64,000 bases of DNA. It comes from Vicia villosa. Its lineage: Eukaryota > Streptophyta > Magnoliopsida > Fabales > Fabaceae. The stretch spans positions 70,503,156 through 70,567,155 of the forward strand of contig NC_081185.1 in the NCBI RefSeq assembly GCF_029867415.1, written 5' to 3'. A program made the translations under genes and the position numbers. This document shows, piece after piece, positions 55,253 to 64,000 of this stretch (its first letter is position 1; every line of letters starts with the position of its first letter). A model generated the notes under the pieces. That model was not told the DNA's origin and did no database searches. It saw only the letters and a program-made list of their open reading frames with translations.

Positions 55253-57830
55253 TGTGGTGTCGTTTTTTTTACCTCCCCGTTTCACTTGGGAGGACGGCAC
55301 GCTAAACCCTTCACGCGAAATTTGGAAGGAGAATGCGCCCGGGGCGGGAGGAATTTTATTTCAGTTCTTCCTACGATATCACACGAACTTTCTTATTATC
55401 CTACGAGTAGGAAAGGGAATAAAAGATCTCAAATAAACCCTAAGAGAGGTATTTGTACTATTCTACCACAAACATTTAAAAGAGTGACAGAATAACTTAA
55501 TTCATTTCATTCAAGAGGGGGACCTTACTTGTGTATGTGCAAGTATACCAGTCAAATGCCTCTTAAATGAAAGAAAGATGCTCATCCAAATTAGGGAAAG
55601 TTACCACATGTTTGGGTTTTACTGCCAGCTCATGCCTTTCAAAATCCTAAATGGGAGACTTGATTGAAATTGAAATGAAATGTAATGTTTGTTTGAATGT
55701 GGTAGAGTAGTAAAAATATCTCTCTATAGAGATAAGCTATGTCTATCTACTGTATAAAAGATTTGACTTTAGCTGGCTTGTATGAGGCCCAAGCTTGAGG
55801 CTTTTTGATTGATTTATTGATTTATTGAAATGATAACTCTACTGGGGAGAATTTAAACTAAGGAGTTTTTGGTGTTCTGTACAAAGCCCAGAATTGACGC
55901 TGACTCTAATTGGAGAGTGTTTATTTGGTGGATTTTATTTGGTGTTCTGTACAAAGCCCAGAATTGAGGCTGACTCTTTTTAGGGGTTTTGATTTAGCTG
56001 GAGAAATTGTCTGTTAAAAGACTGATTTTTGTCATGTTTTTTTTTGGAGGCTGACCCTTTCCAGGGTTTTGACTCTTTTGGGGAAATTATCTCCTAAGAG
56101 AATGAATCTTTGGTTTTTGAAGGATTGATTTTTTTTGTCATGTTTTTGGAGGCTGACCCTTTCCAGGGGTTTTTATTGAAATGAAAAAATGATTTGGAGG
56201 CTAACCCTTTCCAGGGGTTTTTGTTGAAATGATAGAATGATTTGGAGGCTAACCCTTTCCAGGGGTTTTTGTTGAAATGATAGAATGTGTTGGAGGCTAA
56301 CCCTTTCCAGGGATTTTTGTTAAAATGAATGGCAGAAAGATTATCTAGTGGAGACTTCTTGTTTAAAGCCCAAGATGAAGGCTGACTCTTGCTGAGGATA
56401 AGCAAACATGGATCCTAGACTCTGCTAAGGAAAATGGATGAAGGTAAGGGTGACAGAGATTGTCCATGTCTCTCATTCCAAAAATGTACTCAATGTAAAA
56501 TTGAGACAAACTTAGCTTGTTTAAGGTCTGGTTTAAATTGGAAGAAACTCACCAGGATAGGCTAAAAGGTGACTAAAGACCTGTTCCTATGTTTATAAGA
56601 AACCTAATGGGTCCTTGTATACAAGCTCAAGAGGAAGCTGGAATTGCTTTTAAGAAGCATGTGGGTCCTTGTACAAAGCCCAAGAGGAGGCTAATCGAGG
56701 GTCCTTGTTATAGCACAAGAGAAAGCTATGTGGTTTTGAACTTATTTTGGCTCTAAGCAAATGGGTAAGAGGTTTCACCGGGAATAATTCCTCTTTGGGT
56801 GGATGTGTCCTATTTTTTTGGATTCTAAGGTTTTTGCCAAGATGTTTCACCGGGAATAATTCATCTTGGGGGTTTGAACTACAGATCTCTAATTAGGAAA
56901 GAGCCTTCACCGGGAAGACATTCTCAATCCTAGGTCATATTCATATAATATATATATATATAGTTTAACTGTCCTAGGGTTTACACTCAAACGTAGTTCT
57001 AAACAAATATATGTACAGTTTATATTTGACAGTAATTTAAATAAAGACTGTAAATTGAAAGCTTGTAAAGCCTAACCTGAATGGAGTGGAGGCCTTTGAA
57101 GAAGTATGTACAAAGCCTTACCAGCAATTTTTGTTGTTTTGATAACAGTTGAATATTTATGATAAACAGTTAAGGGTTTTTGAAAACAGAAGAAGTGAAG
57201 ATGGACAAAGGTCACATAGGTATCTGAAGAGTTTCACCGGGAAAAATGCCCTTCAAATACCAGAAGAATGTTTTGAAAACAGAAAGGAGATTTTGTAAAT
57301 ACAGTTTTGAAAACAAACTATGAAAAGAAAAAGGTGTTGGGTCTTACACTCTATTAGAGGCCCACAGATTATTTACTGTTTATAAAAAACAGTTAGAAAT
57401 TGATTGAAATGATATAAGGTTTTGTTGTTTGAAAACCTTAATCATCTGTTTAATCGGAGATTGAGAACAGTTTTGAAAATTGACAAAAGTCAACTTAATT
57501 AAGGTAAAGATAAAGATCTATGCCTAATTAAGACCTAAACAATTAGGGTTTTATCATAAAATTATTCACAAAATAATTAGGTTAAAACAAAATGAGTATA
57601 TATATTTAAAGTATTTAAGGAAACACTTAAAACATACTATTTTAAACCTAATAAAAACACATGAGATAAATAATATTTTTTATGATTTTTTGATTATTCA
57701 CAAAATAGATATATTAAATGACAAGTGTGTGAAAAATGAAATAAAAATGGATTTATTTGATAGGTTAAATAATTGTGTGAAGTTGTGAAGAAAATAGGTG
57801 TGAAAAGTGGTAAAAATAATGTTTTGGTCT

Positions 57831-58056
57831 CACCATGGTTTGAACCCACGCCCTTTATGTTACCAGTCCCAAAACAACACCACTGAGCCAACGCGCGCTT
57901 GGTGTTTATGATACGCACCCAATTCATTATATTTTCAAACAAGTGGTAAATCATGGAAAAATAAAAGAAACAAAAAGTCTGGGGCGAGGGGGATTCGAAC
58001 CCCAGACTTGAGGCATGAGGAGACTAAGAGCGCATGTGAGGCCACTAGGACAAGTT
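57831..58056 (-). other. two tRNA-like modules in the right Ogre B LTR
   Basis: Copies of the modules at 26970-27036 and 27116-27195, here at 57831-57897 and 57977-58056, with the same A-box-like and B-box-like motifs. Confidence 0.58.
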
Positions 58057-59001
58057 ATTCATTCGTTTAAAAAACGCCTATCATTAAAAATAAAATAAAC
58101 TTTGCTCAGAGATTTGAAAAATGGCGCCACCCTCCATCTTCGTCTTCAACCTCAAGCTCCAACATTTTTGAAATTCTGATTCTCTCAAATCTCAACCATT
58201 TGCGAAGATGTAAAGACCAAACTTGCTCTAAATTCACTCACGATTCTAAATATGTAACTAATATGAATTTATATTAACTACATCTAACTAATTTACTAGA
58301 AAACATGAAGAACCCTAAAATTCGAAAATCAAATTAAATGGCTATACTGAAAGATAAATGAATGATGATAGAGGGTTTTCAATCCTCTGATGATGCTAAA
58401 TAAGATAGAATCGAGCTTTACCACAAAGAGTGCTTAAATTAAAGAGGTGGAGTTCAGAAACTTACCTCTGAAACTGAAGGTCGTGAGGATGATGGAGAGC
58501 ACCTGGGCTTGTGTGAATGATCCTAAAAGCTTCCTTGGGACTCAATGATGCTAACTGGATGCTTATTGTGGCCTGAATCCTTCTGAACTGCTCTACTCGA
58601 CTCCTTCAATTTGAGCTTCAAGTGGACATGGAGGGTGATGAATCTTGAGTTACAGATGAGATGCAGCCATCTGAACAGCTTCCCTATGACCTGAGGAACG
58701 TGTCTGGATGCTTGGCTTCGTTGGAAACCTTCTGAATTACTCCATGGACCTCCAACTGCAACAGCTCCAAGTGAGAAGTGAAGATGATGATTCTCCACGT
58801 ACAGAAGTGATCCAGGTGCTTGGATCACCTCAAATGAACCCCTTTGAGATGTTAGAATGCTTACTTTCCAAAGATAAGCTTTGGTTTGAAGAAAACGATT
58901 CTTCTTGCCAAAGAACTTTGAAAAACCATAAGCATGAGAAGAGAAAGAGAAAGCAAGGAATATGGTTGCTTTGGTGTGTTTTTCTACTGAGGTATGCTCT
59001 C

Positions 59002-59011
59002 CTATTTATAG
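59002..59011 (-). promoter_or_regulatory. TATA box of right Ogre B LTR
   Basis: CTATAAATAG on the minus strand, same position in the LTR as 28141-28150. Confidence 0.72.
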
Positions 59012-60532
59012 GCAAATGATTCAGTACTGATTGAGAGAGTGAGCTTGCTTAGTGAAGTGAATTTGGTTTCTTAGCCATGAAGAAATTTCAAAGAATATCC
59101 AAGTGTGATCATTGCATTTTCGAGCCAGCTCCCTATCCATTGATTCTATCTGATCTTAGGGAACATTTCAGATACAAAGTGAGCTCTAATTGGTTGGTGA
59201 GAAGATTCCTTGGGTGATTCATCAATTTGCCATAAATTCTCAAATGTAATCATTACATAATCACATGTTCTTGTTTTAGGAATCTTCCTCAATTATCGTG
59301 GCATGGTGAAAATGAATGCATGGCATGTTTTCAGATGTGTTATGGGTCGTGTAGCATCCATAAGTGAGGTCATGTGCACAAAATTTCAAAGTTCAAATAT
59401 GATGCATGACCTATAATTTCACTTCATGAGGCCAACTTTGAACAAGCATAACTCCTAGCTCAAAAGGAATTTGGAGATGGTTGAACACAATTTGGAAAGC
59501 CCCATACATCTACTTCAAATCATTAGTTTGGAGTTTCTTCAGAATCCTTTGGCAAATTTGTGAAAAATGAGGCCAAAGTTGGAAGAAAACTAGGTTAAAA
59601 CACTTAGAAAATTTTCTAAGTGTTTATGACCTAAAACTCCAAAATTTCCAAAACTCTTAAATGATTGATCTTTTGAAAAAAGTTCCATTGTAAGATGTTG
59701 TTTTATTGTGCAAGATCTACAACTTTCATGTTGGAAGTTTTTTGAGTTGTGTAGGTGAAATGAATTTCTTTGGTCAAAAACCCTAATTCCCGACTTTTTG
59801 CTCCTTGAAGATTCTTCTTGAATTTCTTTGGTCAAATGAATTTAATATCCATATATTGATGATATTGATCCTTGAAAGTCATGGTTTGACCAAAAATCTT
59901 AAAAGTCAAAGGTGATCCCATATAGTTGACTTTTTCCAGATAAGGTGAGATTTTGGACTTTTGTGTAGAATCAAGATATTCTCCTCAAATGAGTGATGTA
60001 AATGGGTTATATTGAGGTAGTAGAGGTTCTTGAATCATGTCTTGAGTTTTGGATCCATGCCTCTGATTAAAAGTCAACTATCCTGGTGAATTAGGTCAAA
60101 AACCCTAATTGTCGACCAGATGAAAATGATGACTGTAGACTTTGAATTGAGGTGTAATGTCCAGTGGATCTTGTTATATGAGCTATTTGAAGATGATTGA
60201 TGTCTTTGAATGATCCCCTGGGGCTTTTTAGAGTTTCCCAAAGGTGATCCCTGATTTAATTCCTTGATTGGCTAAAAAACCCTAGCCTGGTGACCTGAGT
60301 AAACCTGTACTCAGATGGCTGGGTGTCTAATCAATCATAGGTGAAAAAATGAAGCTCTTGAGTCTTATGATTGTATTAGAGACTAATTCTTCTATTGATT
60401 GATCCTTTGCCTGGGTTTTCTTGTCTTTGAACATCCATGATTGAATGCCAGGCTGCTCTAGGTACTTGCTTTGACTTGATGAAAATCCTGAAGATATGTC
60501 ATCTCAGGGGGGTCAAAAATTAGGGTATGACA

Positions 60533-61087
60533 GGACCGTTGGATATTGCTGAATCATTGTTAGGGGGAAATATTTTAAAGGAAGGTGGGCCAGGTGTTTT
60601 ATTGGACCGGGAAAGTGGGCCTTTATCTTTTGATGAAGTTTGTAGAAACGTTTGCCAAGGTGTCTCTCACAAAATTATTTCTCACGGCCCAATACATAAA
60701 AAAAGGAAGGATATTAAAAAGAAAAGACTGGTTGCGGAATTGGGAGAAAAATTTTCAATTTTGTCTTCCTACTTCGCTTGCATAGCACCCATAATGGATA
60801 AACTCAAAGGCGGTCGAGACAAAATCGGTATTTTTAACCCTTCTGATGATTCTATTTCATCGGGTGAGTCCTTTCCTTGTTCTTCTACTACAGACTCTAA
60901 TATTGTTAGATGTAATAAGCGTTTGTATGGTAAATCTGTTGTGGGGTTAAAGGTGTGGAAATCCATTGCCAATTTAGGTCTGGATAGTCATAAGGATGAT
61001 ATAGTGAATGAGAGGATTATCAATGATATGGAGATGAGGGATAAGGAGGGGTTGAGGAGCTTGAAGGCGTCAAAAGTTTGTTTTTGA
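60533..61087 (+). pseudogene. LINE ORF1, C-terminal part
   Basis: Continues the LINE after the LTR: GPLDIAESLLGG, a Lys-rich stretch (KKRKDIKKKRLV), Ser-rich linkers and a stop at 61085. The nearest ATG (60527) lies in the last bases of the LTR, so the apparent 186-residue frame has a borrowed start codon. No CCHC knuckle is visible. Confidence 0.8.
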
Positions 61088-64000
61088 TGAATATGTTATA
61101 CTATAACATTAGAGGGGGTGGAGCTCATTCTAAAAGAAAGAGAGTCATTTTTTAATTCAGTCTAATAATATAGATGTGTGTTTTGTTCAAGAGACAAAAT
61201 TAGCTATGTTTAATGAGGACCTTGCTGGGGCTTTTTGGGACAATAAGGATGTCGAGTGGACGGCTAGCTATTCGATTGGGGCAACGGGGGGAATGGTGAT
61301 TTTATGGATGAAAGGCACTTTTTTGTTAATTATAGTTTCGTAGACAAAGGTTATGTGAGGAATAATATTTCTTGGAAGGGTGTGGTTTATAATTTAATGA
61401 ACGTTTATGCGGCTTGCAATACGGCAGAAAGGCTTTCTCTTTGGGAATCATTATTATATAAAAAGAGAAGGAGAATTCATGAGGAATGGTGTTTGGTGGG
61501 ATATTTTAATGAAGTCTTGAGAAAGGAAGAGAGAATTGGAGAGGGAGGAATTCGGTATTGTAAAGGTATGGAGGAGTTCCGGAGCTTTGTTGAGCAAATG
61601 GATCTAATTGACATTAATTGTGTTGGAGGGAAGTTCACATGGTTCAAAGACAATGGCAAGGAAATGAGTAGATTAGATAGATTTTTACTCTCGAAGAATT
61701 TGATTGAGAAGTGGGAGGTGGTTGACCAAAGAATTGAAAAACGAGACATTTCGGATCATGCCCCAATTCGGCTTAAAGTGGGTAGATTAGATTGGGGGAC
61801 TAAACCTTTTTGCTTTAACAATTCTTGGTTTAAGCATGAGAACTTTAAATATTTTGTTGATTTTGAATGGAAGAAGTTGATTGTTAGAGAGAGGGGGGAT
61901 TTTGTTCTCTATGAAAAATTAAAAAGGCTTAAGGAGCGTCTTAGGGTGTGGAATAGGGAGGTGTTTGGTTGGATTGATTTGAAGGTGGAGGATGTGGCGG
62001 AGAAGATTAATGCTCTTGATAAGGAGATTGAGGAGAATATGGTGGGTGATAATGACGATGAGGTTAATGATAGAAGGACGGCTACCAAAGATCTTTGGAA
62101 TTGTTTGAACATAAAAGAAAGTATGCTTAGGTTAAAATTCCGAAATCTTTGGTTGAAGGATGGAGACAAGAATTCTAAGTTCTTCCATAATTATTTAAAG
62201 GAGAGACGTAGACGTAAAGCTATAAATTCCTTGGAAGGTGTTACTGGGAGAGTAGAAGGTGTTTATAATATTAAAGAGGAGGTTAAAAGATATTTTATCG
62301 AGTTACTTAAGGAGGATGATAGAGAGTGACCGGTTCCGGATGACCTTGTTTTCAATGTTTTGGAAGAAGGTAATGTTTCTTGGTTGAAGAGAAGGTTCTC
62401 GAAAGAGGAAATTAGAGAGGAGGTGTGGTCTTGTGATGGCAAAAAAAGTCCAGGACCGGATGGGTATACTTTAGAATTCTTTAAATTGAATTGGGAGGTG
62501 GTAAAAGAAGATGTTTTCAATTTTGTTAAGGATTTTTATGAAAGGGCAAAACTTACAAAAGCTTGTATGTCTTCTTTCATCACTCTTGTCCCTAAAGTCA
62601 AAAATCCTCAAGCCTTGCATGAATTCAGGCCCATTTGCTTAGTAGGAAGTTTGTACAAGATTTTGGCTAAATTGTTGGCGGCTAGACTTAAGAGTGTGGT
62701 TGGGAAACTTGTCTCGAAAAACCAAACGACTTTTATAGAAGGAAGAAATATATTGGATGGTGTTCTTGTGGTGAATGAGGTGTTGGATATAGCAAAAAGG
62801 GAGAAAATAAGTTATGTGGTTTTGAAAGTCGATTTTGAAAAGGCCTATGATAGAGTGAGTTAGAATTTTGTTAGATATATCCTAAAGAAAATGGGGTTTG
62901 GGGTTCGGTGGATAAGATGGATGGAGTGTAGCATATTTACCAATTCTATGTCCGTTCTTGTTAATGGGAATGCAACCAAAGATTTTAGTGTGGAGAAAGG
63001 CCTTAGGCAAGGTGATCCTTTGTCTCTGTTTGTGTTCGTTTTAGTCATGGAGGCTCTCACGGAATTAATGAAGAAATCAAAGGAGATAGGTTAATTTCAT
63101 GGCTTTAGATTCAATGGGGATAAGGAGGTTAATATGTTACAATTTGCGGATGATACTATTATTTTAGCCGAAGGAGATACCGCGAATTCATGGAGTATGA
63201 AAGTTATCCTTAGATGTTTTGAAATGTTGTCGGGATCCCAAATTAATTTTCATAAGAGCAATCTTTATGGAATTAATGTGGGGGATTGGTTTTTGGAAGC
63301 GGCTTCTTCCTTCTTATCTTGCAAAGTGGGATCTCTTCCGTTCAAATTTCTCGAAGTAAGGGTGGGCGATAACCCAAGGAAAATATTGATGTGGAAGGAT
63401 CTCTTAGCGATGCTAAGAAAAAGATTAAATGTTTGGAGAGGTAAATATCTTAGTATGGCGGGTAGGGTGGTGTTGTTAAATTCGGTTCTTAATGCAATCC
63501 TGATTTATTCGCTCTCTTTCTACAAAGCCCCTAAGAAGGTGTTGAATGAGATTAAATCTATTTAAAACAAGTTTCTTTGGGGAGGAGTTGATCTTAAAAA
63601 ATCTATTAGTTGGGTGTGTTGGGATACGGTGTGTAAACCGCGGAAAGAAGGAGGTTTGGGTGTTAAAAACGTGGAGATAATGAATGTAGCTTTGCTAAGT
63701 AAATGGAAGTGGCGTATTCTAACGGACAAGGAGGCGGTTTGGCAAGAATTGTTAGAAGCTAGATATGGCAACATGAAGCTTAAAGTGTTGATAGGGGATG
63801 TTTCGGTTTTGAATAAGAAGGATTCCTTTTGGTGGAGAGATTTAATTTTTTCGGATAATTATGAGAAGCTTCCCTTTGATCATTTTACGGGTGAAATTAA
63901 ATGTATAGTTGGAAACGAGGCTTACACACCATCGTGGTATGCGTCTTAGGCGGGACAACAATCGTTGATGGAAGCTTTTCCCGATCTTTTCTTTTTGTCT
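61088..64000 (+). pseudogene. LINE ORF2 (endonuclease-reverse transcriptase), runs off the edge
   Basis: L1-type ORF2, which nicks DNA and copies LINE RNA at the target. The endonuclease part starts near 61088 (LYYNIRGGG) and is broken by early stops. From 61304 it shows VYNLMNVYAAC, LVGYFNEVL (Tyr where family members have the catalytic Asp of GDFN) and SDHAPIRL. RT follows with SPGPDGYTLEFF, FRPICLVGSLYKILAK, VDFEKAYDRV, GLRQGDPLS and FADDT (63140), then a zf-RVT-like end (SWVCWDTVCKPRKEGGLGVKN). Stops at about 62327, 62861, 63092, 63563 and 63947 make it dead. The 3' end is outside the window. Confidence 0.92.

Larger units (their letters stand above)
23999..60532 (-). mobile_element. Ogre-type Ty3/gypsy element B with nested and duplicated DNA
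   Basis: Outer limits are the ends of two homologous LTRs (23999-29679 and 55253-60532). GGACC precedes the left LTR (23994-23998) and follows the right one (60533-60537), as expected for a 5 bp target duplication in the LINE. The internal region, read leftwards, has ORF1, gag-protease, predicted intron, RT-RNase H, second RNase H-integrase and a long 3' non-coding part. It is interrupted by copia B (38877-48770). The segment 52727-55252 is not Ogre but a second copy of the flanking LINE, and the PBS is missing there. Coding parts carry stops and frameshifts, so the copy is non-autonomous. Confidence 0.88.
55253..60532 (-). repeat. Ogre B 5' LTR, or solo LTR (5280 bp)
   Basis: Same ends as the left LTR, shorter by the ~400 bp deletion at about 55443. 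It is flanked on both sides by GGACC (55248-55252, 60533-60537) and by LINE sequence, so by itself it looks like a solo LTR. It carries the same internal repeats, tRNA-like modules and TATA box as the left LTR. Confidence 0.92.

Overview
This window looks like retrotransposon-dense intergenic DNA from a large plant genome. The families present (two Ogre-type Ty3/gypsy elements with ~5 kb LTRs and an extra ORF1, two SIRE/Maximus-type Ty1/copia elements, a chromovirus-like gypsy element, a Cassandra TRIM with 5S-like LTRs and L1-type LINEs) point to a legume, probably tribe Fabeae (pea, vetch, faba bean, lentil). The species is an inference. I see no host protein-coding gene and no authentic rRNA or tRNA gene.

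Left half (1-19341): a nest on the minus strand. A SIRE-type copia element (1-4554, running off the left edge) sits in the gag start of Ogre A (4555-12378: gag fragment, intact ORF1, leader, PBS, 4.9 kb 5' LTR). Ogre A in turn broke the integrase of a chromovirus-like gypsy element (12379-18516: decayed gag-pol and a 2.4 kb 5' LTR). A Cassandra TRIM (two 373 bp LTRs, each with a 5S-like promoter segment) abuts that LTR at 18525-19341. A ~2.1 kb stretch without genes follows.

Right half (21441-64000): a second, larger nest. A plus-strand LINE (ORF1 start at 22563, EN-RT ORF2 to the right edge) was split by Ogre B (minus strand, outer limits 23999-60532, target-site duplication GGACC). Ogre B carries ORF1, a broken gag-protease, a predicted 326 bp intron, RT with a first RNase H, a second RNase H plus integrase, and a 2.7 kb structured 3' non-coding region. 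A second SIRE-type copia element (38877-48770, 1209 bp LTRs) sits in its gag. That copia copy has lost the RT/RNase H region but keeps gag, integrase and a long extra ORF with its own promoter-like leader. About 2.5 kb of the LINE plus the neighbouring LTR is repeated just inside the right end of Ogre B, so GGACC occurs three times; this implies an illegitimate duplication or conversion after insertion.

Within each element the parts fit together in the usual way: LTR promoters drive the RNA, the PBS and PPT prime reverse transcription, gag packages, PR/RT/RH/IN copy and integrate. Most proteins here are broken by stops or frameshifts; the two Ogre ORF1 frames are the best preserved. I did not find a new defence or metabolic system. 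The most interesting signals are an array of co-varying hairpins in the Ogre B 3' region, tRNA-like modules inside both Ogre LTR families, a duplicated LTR promoter in Ogre A, and the LINE/Ogre mosaic.
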